A stretch of DNA of 64,000 bases from Haemophilus haemolyticus M19501. GTDB lineage: Bacteria > Pseudomonadota > Gammaproteobacteria > Enterobacterales > Pasteurellaceae. The stretch is taken from NCBI RefSeq assembly GCF_000222025.1, contig NZ_AFQO01000015.1:186001-250000 (forward strand), written 5' to 3'. Shown in pieces: positions 1-10,642 of this stretch (position 1 is the first letter of the stretch; the number at the start of each line of letters is the position of its first letter). Position numbers and translations under genes: made by a program. Below the pieces are notes generated by a model. It was not told the DNA's origin. It worked only from the letters and a program-made list of their open reading frames with translations, and did not search any database.

Positions 1-3000
1 TATTGTCTGTATTTTCAACAGATACAGTTGTGCCGTCGCCGTCAACAAAATTAACGGTGTCATAAGCGGTAACAAAATCTTTTGCCGCGTTATTTCCTTG
101 CAAGTTCCAGCCTGCATTCAATACATCGCCCACGGTTGCGGCGTTGTTTGGATTAATGTATTTATCACCATCTTTATCCGTTGTATTTGGTGCTGCCGCA
201 TTGGTCGTTGGTGCTTGAGTATTTGCTTTCGCGCCGTCAAGGTTGCCGGCTACATTGGTAATCGCATTGCCACCGTTATTTAAGCCCTTTTCGGTCAATG
301 AAACCGGATTCTTGCCTGTAGTTGCCGAAGTAATGGTTATGCCTGCATTGGTGAGTTTGGTGGTCGGCGCATTTTTGCCTGTGCCTTTAAACTCTGCCGA
401 TGTCAGCCCGCTTAAAATTGGATTGAGCGAGTAGGTAAAGTCCGTACCTGCCTGTTTGATTATCAGGTTGTCGCCCGCTTTAAAGGTTACGCTGCCGCCC
501 GCGCTGATTTTTTCGGTGGTTTTGGTATGGCCGGACGTTGCGAAGCTGCCGCCGTCGGTGCCGGACGTAATGCTCCACGCGGCATTGTTGACGGCACTTG
601 CCACCGCATCGACTGTCGCCAGTTTGCCTTTTTCCGCATCTGCAACACGCACCTGTCCGGCTTTTTCCGTTCCGGTTTTATTATCATCCGTAACCGTTTC
701 TATCGAACCTGTAACCGCCTTCACTTTTCCGTCTGTGCCGACAGTGATTGTTTTATCATCGGCATCGACAGCAACTTTTTTGTCGTCTGCCGTATCGATT
801 TTCAGACCTTTGCCCGTGTTGACCTTAATGCCGTCTGTCGTGGTCTCGATGCCGTCTGAAACCTTGACCTTCACGCCGTCTGCACCGACTTCCAAAGATG
901 TATCTGCTGCCTTTACATCAAATTTGACGTTCGCGCCTTTCGGGGTTTTGATTTTTTCAACCTGTTTGCCGTTTTCGGTAACGGTTTCTTTTACCTCGTT
1001 CTGCACCGTCACGCTTACCGTCGTGCCGTTGCCGTTGGTGAAGTTGACCTGATCGTCCGAACCTATGCCGGCAACCTTGGTTTTCCCATTGCCGGCAACC
1101 TGCCAGCCGGATGCCACTTTGCGCGCCACGGAGTTTAACTGTGAGCCGTTGATGGCATCTGTTGAATCTTCAGCCACGCGACCCGCCGCCACATTTTTCA
1201 ACTGGCGTTCCGCGCCTGCGCTGCCGAAGGATACCACGTCTCCGGAGGAAGTATTGATACCGCCCGCCCATTTGAAGGTGTAGGCAACATCAGGCGAATC
1301 AAAAGAGACAATTGAGCCGGCGGCATTGTAGGATACGTCGGTTTGGCGCGTGCCTTGCAACTCGGTTGTCGAACCGGTGCCGATTGCCACGGCATTTTGA
1401 CGGTCTGCCTTCGCCCCCGCGCCGAGCGCGATTGAACCTAGGCTGTCGGCGCGTGCGCCCGTACCGATTGCCGTGCCCAAATCCCCTTGAGACAGGGCGT
1501 GGATACCGAGGGAAATGGAGGAATGACCATTTGTTACCTTGGAGTAATCCAAACTAGTCGTGTCCATTGGTTTTCCGGTCAGTGCCTCATAAGCTTTGGC
1601 GAGCGTGTCGCTTTTGCTGGTCGTACCGACAACCTTGTAATGACGTTTTACCTTTTCGCCGTTGATGGTTTCCTCCACGGTAACGTCTGTTATATTATTA
1701 TGGTCTTCTTCGACATAATTGACGGTTTCGCTTGCTGCTTTCGAAATATCTGAGCCGCCAATCATAATGGAGGAATGTCCTTTTGCAATGGTGCCTAAAC
1801 CCATAGCAATCGCGCCTTGCTCACCGGAAGCAACCGCGCCTTGACCGACCGCAATATCTGCTACTTTTTCGGCTTTAGCCAATTGACCGACTGCAACAGA
1901 AGAGGTTGTAGCCTCAGAGCTATCACCGACAGCTACCGCAGATTTGTCAGCTTTTGCCTTATAACCTGCGGCCACCGCAGATTCTTTTGCATTCGCCGCC
2001 GTACCTGCCGCTACTGCATACTTACCATCAGCAAAAGATCCCATACCAATTGCTACCGCTGCTTCTGCATTAGCTTGAACTTGTGAGCCCGCGCCAATGG
2101 CTGTTGCACCAAATGCACCTTTACGTATTAAAGCATTCGTACCAAGTGCCGTTCCCAATGGTGTGCTTGAGTGAGCTTGAACCCCTAATACTACTGAACC
2201 ATCTTGTGCATAAGTTGCTTTATATTTCTTATCTAACCTGGTACCAACAAGTCTATTATATGCACCACTAATCGTGTCCTTAGATATCTCTGCATCTTGA
2301 TTATGATCTTCTGTTTCTGTAGCAGCAAAATTTTCTTTTGTTGATTTATAATATTTTTTATCTGCAAATTGAGTAATATCATTTCCACCTAATGCAATAG
2401 CACCCATACCAGCAATAGTTTGAGCCCCTATTGCCACAGATTGGTCTCCTATAGCACGTGCATTACGACCTAAGGCTGTGCCTTCATTAATATTTACATT
2501 TGTGTATCCGTTAGTACCACCTGCTATTTTTTGATAATCTGCAACATTTTTAACACCAAACGCTTTTTTCAGCACTTCATCATTACTATCAACATCTGTA
2601 GCATTCTGCGCAGGCATACCATTATTATCTAACTTTCTAAATCCAGCACCGGCACCGGCCCCTACTGCAACAGAAGAGTTTACAGAGCGTCCATCAGTTT
2701 GATTTACCCCTGTATAAGCACCAGTACCAATAGCTACACCGCCAGCATCTCCACCATTAAGATTTTTCCCAGCATTGTTAGTTCCCGACATAGCACCATA
2801 ACCAATGGCAATACTATGACCTTGACCTTGATCTCGAGTTTCAGCTTCTTTACCGAAAGCAATATCATTAGCTTTATTTGCTTTACTGGAGTTACCAAAA
2901 GCCATTGCAAAATTAGCACCGGTATTTGTTTTACTGCCATATCCTATGGCATAACTATCGTCACCTAGCGCGTTCGATCCAGCTCCCAATGCTACAGATG

Positions 3001-3763
3001 AAGGACCAAGTGCTTTAGAGTTCCAACCTAAAGCAAGACTGTTATTATGGCTTGCAGCAGAGTTATACCCTATAGAAATAGATTTAGGCGCACTTGCATT
3101 ACTTCCCGATCCAATGGCATAACTATAGTCCTTTGTCGCATTCGAGCCTTTTCCCAATGCCATAGATTCCCTACCAGTTGCTGTTGCCTGAGCACCTAAA
3201 GCAACACTATAATCACCGCTTGCAGCGGAGCTATTACCTATAGAAATAGATTTTTCCTTGCTTGCATTGCTTCCCCATCCAATGGCATAACTATCGTTAC
3301 CTGTCGCATTCGATCCGGCACCCAATGCTACAGATGTAGCACCAGTTGCTTTAGAATCTTTACCAATAGCTACAGCATTTGTATTTTTTGCTTTCGCTTT
3401 ATGACCTAATGCCATAGCGTCATTTGAAGTTGTTTCAGCTTCCCTACCAACAGCAATACCATCATTTCCAGTTGCCTGAGAATCTTTACCAATAGCAATG
3501 GCATCGCTACCATTTGCAGTAGCCGACCCCCCAGTTGAATTAATCTGAATCAACCCACTTGCTGCGGTCTCAGCCGCATAAGCCGAATGACCGCTTAATA
3601 ACGTCAAGGCGATGGCTGAAGATTTAATAAAATTGCCTGAAAATTTGACCGCACTTTTTTGTGCATTTGATGAGCTTTGTTTTTTGTGTGCTTTGGTTAA
3701 TTCGGATACCGCCACCCAAGATTGGGTTGCTTGGTTCCATACAATACGGAAAATTTTATTCAT
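1..3763 (-). CDS. Trimeric autotransporter adhesin, YadA-like head (3' end beyond window)
   Basis: Type Vc adhesin expected to trimerise and display a sticky head on the outer membrane. About 1254 codons are visible and open to the window edge; the membrane anchor lies outside. Residues 1-25 are an extended signal peptide region (starts MNKIFRIVWNQATQSWVAVS), followed by a hydrophobic core and likely cleavage after SAYA near residue 63. Residues about 75-830 are many YadA-head repeats of the AxAIGxxSxA type. A Trp motif (FKWAGG) lies near 829 and a neck with NVAAGRVAEDSTDAINGSQL near 850-875, then stalk. Two related inserts (about residues 455-515 and 665-732) interrupt the head; each begins GG-N/S-DI and ends AYxxLxG. 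I found no frameshift at the points checked. The start is fixed by the signal region. An uptake nonamer lies inside the signal-peptide coding region. Relationship to Hia/Hsf or Cha adhesins is not decided. Confidence 0.9.
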   Translation of the reverse strand, partial: MNKIFRIVWNQATQSWVAVSELTKAHKKQSSSNAQKSAVKFSGNFIKSSAIALTLLSGHSAYAAETAASGLIQINSTGGSATANGSDAIAIGKDSQATGNDGIAVGREAETTSNDAMALGHKAKAKNTNAVAIGKDSKATGATSVALGAGSNATGNDSYAIGWGSNASKEKSISIGNSSAASGDYSVALGAQATATGRESMALGKGSNATKDYSYAIGSGSNASAPKSISIGYNSAASHNNSLALGWNSKALGPSSVALGAGSNALGDDSYAIGYGSKTNTGANFAMAFGNSSKANKANDIAFGKEAETRDQGQGHSIAIGYGAMSGTNNAGKNLNGGDAGGVAIGTGAYTGVNQTDGRSVNSSVAVGAGAGAGFRKLDNNGMPAQNATDVDSNDEVLKKAFGVKNVADYQKIAGGTNGYTNVNINEGTALGRNARAIGDQSVAIGAQTIAGMGAIALGGNDITQFADKKYYKSTKENFAATETEDHNQDAEISKDTISGAYNRLVGTRLDKKYKATYAQDGSVVLGVQAHSSTPLGTALGTNALIRKGAFGATAIGAGSQVQANAEAAVAIGMGSFADGKYAVAAGTAANAKESAVAAGYKAKADKSAVAVGDSSEATTSSVAVGQLAKAEKVADIAVGQGAVASGEQGAIAMGLGTIAKGHSSIMIGGSDISKAASETVNYVEEDHNNITDVTVEETINGEKVKRHYKVVGTTSKSDTLAKAYEALTGKPMDTTSLDYSKVTNGHSSISLGIHALSQGDLGTAIGTGARADSLGSIALGAGAKADRQNAVAIGTGSTTELQGTRQTDVSYNAAGSIVSFDSPDVAYTFKWAGGINTSSGDVVSFGSAGAERQLKNVAAGRVAEDSTDAINGSQLNSVARKVASGWQVAGNGKTKVAGIGSDDQVNFTNGNGTTVSVTVQNEVKETVTENGKQVEKIKTPKGANVKFDVKAADTSLEVGADGVKVKVSDGIETTTDGIKVNTGKGLKIDTADDKKVAVDADDKTITVGTDGKVKAVTGSIETVTDDNKTGTEKAGQVRVADAEKGKLATVDAVASAVNNAAWSITSGTDGGSFATSGHTKTTEKISAGGSVTFKAGDNLIIKQAGTDFTYSLNPILSGLTSAEFKGTGKNAPTTKLTNAGITITSATTGKNPVSLTEKGLNNGGNAITNVAGNLDGAKANTQAPTTNAAAPNTTDKDGDKYINPNNAATVGDVLNAGWNLQGNNAAKDFVTAYDTVNFVDGDGTTVSVENTDN

Positions 3764-3843
3764 AAATGCCTCACTAACCATATAAAAAACAAATTCCCCA
3801 CTTTTTTCTATTTATAAAGAAGTGAGAAATAAAAACCGCAAAG

Positions 3844-3871
3844 ATTATATGACTATGCAGATAAAACTCAA
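3844..3871 (-). promoter_or_regulatory. Candidate promoter of the trimeric autotransporter
   Basis: On the minus strand, a -35-like TTGAGT (3871-3866) and a perfect TATAAT (3849-3844) are 16 bases apart. This would give a leader of about 75 bases before the ATG at 3763, including a weak hairpin (3799-3824). A run of nine A (minus strand, 3891-3899) lies about 20 bases upstream of the -35, where length changes could alter expression. Prediction from sequence only. Confidence 0.45.
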
Positions 3872-4018
3872 TAAAAGCGCGAACGACTGCTTTTTTTTTA
3901 AACAGGATTTGTATATTATTTACACAAATATATTTACAGTCTTTCAGAGAGAAAAAGTTAAAAAGTGCGGTTAATTTTGGGGATGTTTTTTTGGGGTAAA
4001 GTTTCAGCGACTTGCCAA

Positions 4019-4069
4019 TAAAAATCTGCCCTTAATCAGTGAGAGTCAAACTCACTTTTCAGGGCAGAT
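4019..4069 (-). terminator. dapD terminator with nested hairpin
   Basis: ATCTGCCCT pairs with AGGGCAGAT across about 45 bases, with an inner GTGAG/CTCAC hairpin. On the minus strand it is followed by a T-rich stretch, as expected for a rho-independent terminator after dapD. Confidence 0.7.
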
Positions 4070-4103
4070 GATTAAAGTGCGGTATTTTTTATAAGTTTTT
4101 TAA

Positions 4104-4931
4104 TTATTCTTCGATAGAACGTAATAATTCGTTAATGCCAACTTTACCTAAAGTTTTTGCATCCACTTTTTTCACGATCACGGCGCAGTATAAGCTGTAT
4201 TTTCCACATTTTGATGGAAGGCTACCAGATACCACCACAGAACCTGCTGGTACACGGCCGTAATGAATTTCGCCTGTTTCACGATCATAAATTTTGGTTG
4301 ATTGACCGATGAATACACCCATTGAAATAACACAGCCATCTTCTACAATCACGCCTTCCACCACTTCTGAACGTGCGCCGATAAAGCAGTTATCACCGAT
4401 AATGGTTGGGTTAGCTTGTAATGGTTCTAATACGCCGCCGATGCCTACACCACCAGATAAGTGAACGTTTTTACCAATTTGTGCGCATGAACCTACCGTT
4501 GCCCAAGTATCGACCATGGTGCCTTCGCCAACGTAAGCACCAATGTTTACATAAGATGGCATTAATACGCAGTTTTTAGAAATGTATGCACCTTTACGCA
4601 CCGTTGCCGAAGGCACAACACGGAAACCTTCTTCAGTAAAACGTTCTTCAGTGTAATCCGCAAATTTTAATGCCACTTTGTCGTAATATTTTGTTTCTGC
4701 GCCATCAATGATTTGATTGTCATTAATACGGAATGAAAGTAAAACCGCTTTTTTTAACCATTGATGTGTTACCCATTCGCCAGCAATTTTTTCGGCTACA
4801 CGATATTTTCCAGAATCTAATCCTTCGATCACTTCTTCAATTGCCGCGCGCGTTTCTGCATCAACGGTTTTTGGTGTAATTTCTGCACGTTTTTCAAATG
4901 CAGCTTCAATAATTGCTTGTAAATTTGACAT
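4104..4931 (-). CDS. dapD: 2,3,4,5-tetrahydropyridine-2,6-dicarboxylate N-succinyltransferase
   Basis: DapD succinylates tetrahydrodipicolinate in the lysine and meso-diaminopimelate pathway, so it feeds peptidoglycan and lysine synthesis in the cytoplasm. The 275-residue length is the usual size. The centre holds left-handed beta-helix hexapeptide repeats (for example around [20 protein letters not shown]), and the C-terminal part carries the [13 protein letters not shown] segment typical of DapD. The open frame extends to an ATG at 4976, but the start at 4931 ([12 protein letters not shown]) has an AGGAAG ribosome site and gives the family length, so I use it. It appears to be transcribed alone, with its own terminator downstream. 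Confidence 0.97.
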   Translation of the reverse strand: MSNLQAIIEAAFEKRAEITPKTVDAETRAAIEEVIEGLDSGKYRVAEKIAGEWVTHQWLKKAVLLSFRINDNQIIDGAETKYYDKVALKFADYTEERFTEEGFRVVPSATVRKGAYISKNCVLMPSYVNIGAYVGEGTMVDTWATVGSCAQIGKNVHLSGGVGIGGVLEPLQANPTIIGDNCFIGARSEVVEGVIVEDGCVISMGVFIGQSTKIYDRETGEIHYGRVPAGSVVVSGSLPSKCGKYSLYCAVIVKKVDAKTLGKVGINELLRSIEE

Positions 4932-5002
4932 AGAACTTCCTATATGTTGTGAATAAAACGGTGTTAGTTTTACCATATTTTAAACGGGCAAGCAAAACAC
5001 CG

Positions 5003-5043
5003 AAAAAAATCACCGCACTTTGTAGAAACAAAACTGCGGTGAT
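5003..5043 (-). terminator. Terminator after the ynhF-like gene
   Basis: ATCACCGCA pairs with TGCGGTGAT and is followed on the minus strand by TTTTTTT. One arm is an uptake nonamer (ACCGCACTT), the other a degenerate copy. It lies 19 bases past the stop of the small gene at 5062, which supports that gene being expressed. Confidence 0.65.
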
Positions 5044-5061
5044 AATAAAAAGTTGATTTGA

Positions 5062-5142
5062 TTAAAAGATTGAAAGTGCAAGCCCCACGACAACAGACAT
5101 ACTAAAAACAACCATAATCATTGCATAACCAAAATCGCTCAT
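5062..5142 (-). CDS. ynhF: Small membrane peptide, YnhF-like (26 aa)
   Basis: A short gene encoding 26 residues: charged start (MSDFGYAM), then one hydrophobic segment rich in V, M and F ending GLALSIF. This is a single-pass inner-membrane peptide pattern. A strong GAGGAG ribosome site lies eight bases before the ATG and a terminator follows the stop. In E. coli the 29-residue YnhF is encoded beside purR; here the gene is next to and divergent from purR, and the VVVGL core resembles YnhF VAVGL. Function is unknown. The gene call is better supported than the family name. Confidence 0.7.
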   Translation of the reverse strand: MSDFGYAMIMVVFSMSVVVGLALSIF

Positions 5143-5289
5143 TTTGTTCTCCTCATAAAAAAATAACGCAGACATTCTAGCAAGAATAATACGAAAAAAT
5201 CACTTCTTTTTATAAAAAATTTGCAATAAAGATGACTAAATTCTCAACAAACCTTTATAATAGGAAAAATTTTTTAGGGATTTAAATAT

Positions 5290-6300
5290 ATGGCAACAAT
5301 TAAAGATGTGGCAAAAATGGCTGGTGTGTCCACCACAACCGTATCTCACGTAATTAATAAAACCCGTTTCGTTGCAAAAGATACGGAAGAAGCGGTGTTA
5401 TCCGCAATTAAACAACTTAATTATTCCCCTAGTGCTGTGGCACGCAGTTTAAAAGTCAATACCACCAAATCCATTGGAATGATTGTGACGACCAGTGAAG
5501 CGCCGTATTTTGCCGAAATAATCCATTCTGTTGAAGAACATTGCTATCGACAAGGTTATTCTTTATTTTTGTGTAACACACAAAACGATCCTGAAAAAGT
5601 CAAAAATCATTTAGAAATGTTGGCGAAAAAACGGGTAGATGGTTTGCTCGTAATGTGTTCTGAATATACGCAAGATTCATTGGATTTACTTTCGTCATTT
5701 TCCACTATTCCAATGGTTGTAATGGATTGGGGCCCAAATGCGAATACCGATGTAATTGATGATCATAGTTTTGATGGCGGTTATTTAGCAACCAAACATC
5801 TCATTGAGTGCGGTCATAAAAAAATCGGGATTATCTGCGGTGAACTCAATAAAACTACGGCAAAAACGCGTTATGAAGGCTTTTTAAAAGCGATGGCAGA
5901 TGCGAATCTTGAGGTGCGTGAATCTTGGGTTTTTGAAGGGGCATTTGAGCCTGAAGATGGCTATGAATGTATGAATCGCTTATTGGCTCAAGAGGAATTA
6001 CCAACTGCCCTATTCTGTTGTAACGATGTGATGGCGTTAGGTGCAATTTCTGCACTGACAGAAAAAGGCTTACGCGTGCCCGATGATATGTCCATTATCG
6101 GCTATGATGATATTCATGCTTCACGTTTCTATGCGCCACCATTAACCACCATTCACCAATCTAAGCTACGATTAGGCAGACAGGCGGTGAATATCTTGTT
6201 AGAGCGTATTAGTCAAAAAGATCAGGGCGTTCAGCAATATGGCCGTATTGACATTGGCCCTGAGCTTATTATTCGAAAATCTGTTAAATCAATTTTATAA
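5290..6300 (+). CDS. purR: LacI-family purine repressor PurR
   Basis: Transcription factor that binds hypoxanthine or guanine and represses purine-synthesis genes. Length 336 aa fits the family. Residues 2-22 form the LacI-type helix-turn-helix ([20 protein letters not shown]), followed by the hinge helix ([10 protein letters not shown]) and a periplasmic-binding-protein-like sensor domain ([18 protein letters not shown] near 275). An AGGGA ribosome site precedes the ATG. I did not find a convincing PurR operator upstream, so autoregulation cannot be claimed. It is divergent from the small ynhF-like gene. Confidence 0.95.
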   Translation: MATIKDVAKMAGVSTTTVSHVINKTRFVAKDTEEAVLSAIKQLNYSPSAVARSLKVNTTKSIGMIVTTSEAPYFAEIIHSVEEHCYRQGYSLFLCNTQNDPEKVKNHLEMLAKKRVDGLLVMCSEYTQDSLDLLSSFSTIPMVVMDWGPNANTDVIDDHSFDGGYLATKHLIECGHKKIGIICGELNKTTAKTRYEGFLKAMADANLEVRESWVFEGAFEPEDGYECMNRLLAQEELPTALFCCNDVMALGAISALTEKGLRVPDDMSIIGYDDIHASRFYAPPLTTIHQSKLRLGRQAVNILLERISQKDQGVQQYGRIDIGPELIIRKSVKSIL

Positions 6301-6316
6301 AACTTATTAAAAATAA

Positions 6317-6358
6317 ACCGCACTTTTTAAATAATCTATAAAAAGTGCGGTCCTTTTT
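6317..6358 (+). terminator. purR terminator made of inverted uptake sequences
   Basis: ACCGCACTTTTT and AAAAAGTGCGGT form the stem (6317-6351), followed by CCTTTTTTA. Two uptake nonamers in inverted orientation act as a rho-independent terminator. Confidence 0.85.
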
Positions 6359-6483
6359 TATCTATTTTTTAGCTTTTCTTGATTATCTTCAAGGTTTCCT
6401 TGAATAGCATTTGCCCTATCTTCCGTTTTTAGCTATATCTATCACCAACTTACGAAGTTTATTTTTTACTTTTAGGAGTTCCT

Positions 6484-9123
6484 ATGACACAAGAGTACCG
6501 CACTCTACGCAATAACATTAGTATGTTAGGGCGTTTTCTCGGAGAAACCATCAATGATGCCCAAGGTGCCGATATTCTCGAATTAATCGAAAATATTCGT
6601 AAACTTTCTCGTAATTCTCGGGCGGGTGATGATAAAGCAAGACAAGAATTGCTCGATACGCTCGGTAGTATTTCTAATGAAAATATTATTCCTGTTGCGC
6701 GTGCTTTCAGCCAATTTTTAAACCTCACTAACATAGCTGAACAATATCAAACAATTTCGCGTGAACATTCTCTTGCACAAAGTTCTTCTCAATCCTTAAG
6801 CGAACTTTTCAAACGCTTAAAAGAACAAAATGCCTCAGTGGAAGAGGTGCATAAAACCGTCGAAAAATTATTAATTGAGCTTGTTCTGACCGCACACCCA
6901 ACAGAAACAACACGTCGTTCACTCATTCATAAGCATATTGAAATCAATAAATGTTTAAGCAAGCTAGAACATCATGATTTAACGGAAAAAGAACGCAATA
7001 TTATTGAGCGTCTATTACTTCGTTTAATCGCTGAAGCATGGCATACCAACGAAATTCGTACTGTTCGTCCAACACCATTCGATGAAGCCAAATGGGGATT
7101 TGCGATGTTGGAAAACAGCTTATGGCAAGCTGTGCCAGAATTTTTACGCCAACTCAACGAAACCGCTCGTGAATTTTTAGGTTACGATTTACCAGTGGGA
7201 TTAAAACCCGTGCGCATTTCCTCTTGGATGGGCGGCGACCGTGATGGAAATCCATTTGTCACCGCACAAATCACCAAAAAAGTACTTTATTTTGCCCGTT
7301 GGAAAGCGGCGGATTTATTCTTACAAGACATCAGCAAATTAGCCGATGAACTTTCAATGGTGAAATGTAGCGATGAATTTCGTGCTAAATACGGTGAGCA
7401 TTTAGAACCCTATCGCTTTGTGGTGAAAAATTTACGCAATCAGCTTACGGCAACATTAGCTTATTTTGATGATCATCTATCAGATCGCACACCGCGCGTA
7501 TCCGAAAGCGAAATTATTTTGGAAGATAATCAACTTTGGGAGCCGCTTTACGATTGTTATCAATCTTTAATTCAATGTGGCATGCGCATTATTGCAAATG
7601 GTTCATTGTTAAATATTTTGCACCGTATTAGTTGTTTTGGCGTGACACTTTCTCAAATGGATATTCGCCAAGAAAGCACTCGTCACACCGATGCCATTGC
7701 TGAAATTACACGCTATATTGGTTTAGGCGATTACTCTCAATGGACAGAAGACGATAAACAGGCTTTCTTAATTCGGGAATTAAGCTCACGCCGTCCATTA
7801 ATTCCGCAAAACTGGACGCCATCGCCTGAAACCAAAGAAATTTTAGATACTTGCAAAGTGATTGCTCAACAAAAACAAGGTGTAATAGCTTGTTATGTTA
7901 TTTCGATGGCACGCAGTGCCTCTGACGTTTTAGCCGTTCATTTACTCTTAAAAGAAGCGGGTGTGCCATACCATATTCCTGTCATGCCATTATTTGAAAC
8001 CTTAGACGATTTAGATGCTGCCGAAAAAGTGATGACTCAACTTTTCAATGTGGGTTGGTATCGTGGCGTGATCAATAATCGTCAAATGGTGATGATTGGC
8101 TATTCGGATTCGGCAAAAGATGCGGGAATGATGGCTGCCTCTTGGGCGCAATACCGTGCACAAGAAGCCTTAGTAAATTTAACGGAAAAACTTGGCATTG
8201 AACTCACCTTATTCCACGGACGTGGTGGCACGATTGGTCGTGGCGGTGCGCCAGCACATGCGGCATTACTTTCTCAACCGCCTCGTTCACTAAAAAATGG
8301 TTTACGTGTGACAGAACAAGGCGAAATGATTCGCTTCAAACTGGGTTTGCCCGCTGTAGCGGTAGAAACCTTTGATCTCTACGCCAGCGCCATTTTAGAA
8401 GCAAATCTTTTACCACCACCGGAACCGAAACCAGAATGGCGCACTATAATGGACGAGCTTTCCACGATTTCTTGCGATATTTATCGTGGCGTGGTTCGTG
8501 GTGATAAAGATTTTGTTCCTTATTTCCGTAGTGCGACACCAGAACAGGAACTCTCCAAACTGCCGCTTGGCTCTCGCCCTGCAAAACGTAATCCAAATGG
8601 CGGCGTGGAAAGTTTACGCGCCATTCCTTGGATTTTTGCCTGGATGCAAAATCGCTTAATGCTACCCGCTTGGTTAGGCGCTGGAGCATCTATCCGTAAG
8701 ATTATTGAACAAGGCAAAGGCGATGTCATTCATGAAATGTGCGAAAACTGGCCATTCTTTTCAACTCGAATCGGTATGTTGGAAATGGTATTTAGTAAAT
8801 CAGATGCTTGGCTTTCCCAACAATATGATCAACGATTAGTGAAAAAAGAACTTTGGTATTTAGGCGAAAATTTACGTAAGCAACTTAAAGATGATATTCA
8901 AACTGTGCTTTCACTTTCTCACCAAAGTGAATTGATGTCTGATTTACCTTGGATTGCAGATTCAATCGCATTGCGTAATATCTACACGGATCCACTCAAT
9001 CTACTGCAAGTGGAATTGCTTCACCGTTTCCGTGAAAATCCAGAGCAAGTAAATCCCGATGTGGAACAAGCATTGATGATTACCATTACAGGTATCGCGG
9101 CTGGGATGCGTAATACAGGCTAG
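6484..9123 (+). CDS. ppc: Phosphoenolpyruvate carboxylase
   Basis: Carboxylates PEP to oxaloacetate, refilling the TCA cycle; cytoplasmic tetramer. 879 aa, close to E. coli Ppc. Visible signatures are [11 protein letters not shown] (catalytic His, near residue 140), [12 protein letters not shown] (near 250), [14 protein letters not shown] (near 545), the glycine loop [14 protein letters not shown] (near 580) and the conserved C-terminal GMRNTG. An AGGAG ribosome site lies just before the ATG. It is monocistronic, with a terminator of inverted GTGCGG repeats directly after. The interval upstream (6359-6483) is AT-rich with no clear promoter motif. Confidence 0.98.
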   Translation: MTQEYRTLRNNISMLGRFLGETINDAQGADILELIENIRKLSRNSRAGDDKARQELLDTLGSISNENIIPVARAFSQFLNLTNIAEQYQTISREHSLAQSSSQSLSELFKRLKEQNASVEEVHKTVEKLLIELVLTAHPTETTRRSLIHKHIEINKCLSKLEHHDLTEKERNIIERLLLRLIAEAWHTNEIRTVRPTPFDEAKWGFAMLENSLWQAVPEFLRQLNETAREFLGYDLPVGLKPVRISSWMGGDRDGNPFVTAQITKKVLYFARWKAADLFLQDISKLADELSMVKCSDEFRAKYGEHLEPYRFVVKNLRNQLTATLAYFDDHLSDRTPRVSESEIILEDNQLWEPLYDCYQSLIQCGMRIIANGSLLNILHRISCFGVTLSQMDIRQESTRHTDAIAEITRYIGLGDYSQWTEDDKQAFLIRELSSRRPLIPQNWTPSPETKEILDTCKVIAQQKQGVIACYVISMARSASDVLAVHLLLKEAGVPYHIPVMPLFETLDDLDAAEKVMTQLFNVGWYRGVINNRQMVMIGYSDSAKDAGMMAASWAQYRAQEALVNLTEKLGIELTLFHGRGGTIGRGGAPAHAALLSQPPRSLKNGLRVTEQGEMIRFKLGLPAVAVETFDLYASAILEANLLPPPEPKPEWRTIMDELSTISCDIYRGVVRGDKDFVPYFRSATPEQELSKLPLGSRPAKRNPNGGVESLRAIPWIFAWMQNRLMLPAWLGAGASIRKIIEQGKGDVIHEMCENWPFFSTRIGMLEMVFSKSDAWLSQQYDQRLVKKELWYLGENLRKQLKDDIQTVLSLSHQSELMSDLPWIADSIALRNIYTDPLNLLQVELLHRFRENPEQVNPDVEQALMITITGIAAGMRNTG

Positions 9124-9130
9124 AAAGATG

Positions 9131-9163
9131 AAAAAAGTGCGGAAAATTTTCCGCACTTTTTTA
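9131..9163. terminator. Bidirectional terminator between ppc and ycjX
   Basis: AAAAAAGTGCGGAAAA pairs perfectly with TTTTCCGCACTTTTTT. The U-tracts on both sides suit the convergent genes ppc and ycjX. Confidence 0.85.
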
Positions 9164-10573
9164 TTCAAATCGATCACTTAATAAAAATTGTAAAACTGCA
9201 TCCATTCTCAAATGAGGAATCGTTTCGCCTTGTTCCAAAGGCTGAGGTTCAAAACTATCAAAATCAAAGTGCGGTTGTTTTTGCCAGAATTCTGATCTTG
9301 GTAATTTACTTGGCACCGTTCCTGGATAAAGCGTAATCGGTTGTTTATCAATAGAACGAATCCCTTGAATTGCTTTAATTTCTTTTCCTTGCTGATTTAC
9401 AATCACTTGCTTTGTGGTACGAACAGCTGCAATAGCGGTATATTCCGTATCGATTCCTTCAAATTCCACATGGCGACCACCCTCTTGCACAATTTGGCGC
9501 ATTAAACTCACTAAATTAGGAATTTGATCCCGAGTAATATGATCCGCCTTCGTCGCAACAAACATTAATCGATCAATTCGTGGAGAAAACAAACGATAAA
9601 TAAAATTTCTGCTGCCATAATGGAAATTATTAAATAACTGGTTTAAACCCATTTGCATATCTAAAAAGGCTTGCTGACTGTGATTTAAAGGCGTTAAACA
9701 ATCTGCCAAAATAACTTGACGATCAAAGGTAGAAAAATAATTTTCGTAAAAACCTTTCACAATTTTATTGCGATAATAATCATAACGTTTTGTCAGTACG
9801 GCAAAATAGCTATTCGATTTGGCTGTTTTTTTCAAGGTTTTCCACTGTTCTTCTGAAAGATGAATTAATGGAAAAAATTGTAATGCGGGCGCGCCCTCTA
9901 AATCACTCGGTAATACAAATCGCCCAGGCTGAATAAATTGCATGCCTTGCGACTTACATTGGTGTAAATAATCCGTATAACTTTTCGCTATCTTGGCTAA
10001 AATATCTTCATTTGCGACCGCACTTAAATCTAAATCCTGCAACATGGAAAGCCAATTCTGCGCCAATTCTTCTCGAATGCCAGTGGTGACCTTAATTTGC
10101 TCTTGCGACCATTGTTGAAAATCTAGATTTAACAACGGCAAATCGAGCAGCCATTCACCGGGATAATCAAAAATATCCAGATAAAGCGTGCCTCGTTCTT
10201 TCAAATGGCGTAGCAAGCCAGATTGGCGTTGAAAACGAATTGCTAAACGTGTTTCACTCACGCCACGAGTAGATTGAAACCACTGAGGCGGATTTTGTGA
10301 CAAATCATTTAAATTACTTTCATAATCAAAACGTGGCACACTGAGATCTTGTTGCGATACTCGTTTCACCGCCAAGATTGCAGCATTTCTAGCCGCTTCA
10401 AACAAGGGCAAATGCTGTGATGAATTTTGATTAATGGAGAGAAGTTGATTGATTAAACTTGTAATAAACGCCGTTTTTCCACTCCGACTTAACCCTGTTA
10501 CCGCCAAGCGCAAAGTGCGGTCAAAACCACGATTAATGATTTGATTGATTTCGTTTTGAACCCTATTAAACAT
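9161..10573 (-). CDS. ycjX: YcjX-family P-loop NTPase
   Basis: Member of the YcjX (DUF463) family of predicted GTPases of unclear cell role; in enterobacteria it is part of the phage-shock/stress-related neighbourhood. 470 aa. Walker A is GLSRSGKTAF (about residues 26-35), and the conserved YLDIFDYPGEWLLDLPLL segment lies near 135 and FVATKADHI, a G4-like motif, near 335. There is no signal peptide or membrane segment. It is divergent from sapA with a 69-base gap. Its last codons run into the shared terminator with ppc. Confidence 0.9.
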   Translation of the reverse strand: MFNRVQNEINQIINRGFDRTLRLAVTGLSRSGKTAFITSLINQLLSINQNSSQHLPLFEAARNAAILAVKRVSQQDLSVPRFDYESNLNDLSQNPPQWFQSTRGVSETRLAIRFQRQSGLLRHLKERGTLYLDIFDYPGEWLLDLPLLNLDFQQWSQEQIKVTTGIREELAQNWLSMLQDLDLSAVANEDILAKIAKSYTDYLHQCKSQGMQFIQPGRFVLPSDLEGAPALQFFPLIHLSEEQWKTLKKTAKSNSYFAVLTKRYDYYRNKIVKGFYENYFSTFDRQVILADCLTPLNHSQQAFLDMQMGLNQLFNNFHYGSRNFIYRLFSPRIDRLMFVATKADHITRDQIPNLVSLMRQIVQEGGRHVEFEGIDTEYTAIAAVRTTKQVIVNQQGKEIKAIQGIRSIDKQPITLYPGTVPSKLPRSEFWQKQPHFDFDSFEPQPLEQGETIPHLRMDAVLQFLLSDRFE

Positions 10574-10642
10574 TCAATATCCTAGCCATTTTTACTAATA
10601 TGCCTTACAATTTGGCACATAATTTATCACAATGCATTTGTT

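Larger units (their letters stand above)
3764..4103. other. Intergenic region between the adhesin and dapD
   Basis: This 340-base gap holds the adhesin promoter and leader, a nine-T run at 3891-3899, an uptake nonamer at 3963-3971, and the dapD terminator hairpin. A second nonamer-like core lies at about 4074-4082. I see no coding sequence. Confidence 0.6.

Noticed and set aside
456-1052. Plus-strand open frames opposite the adhesin gene
   Set aside because: They are shadows of the repetitive minus-strand gene, with no ribosome site or family match.
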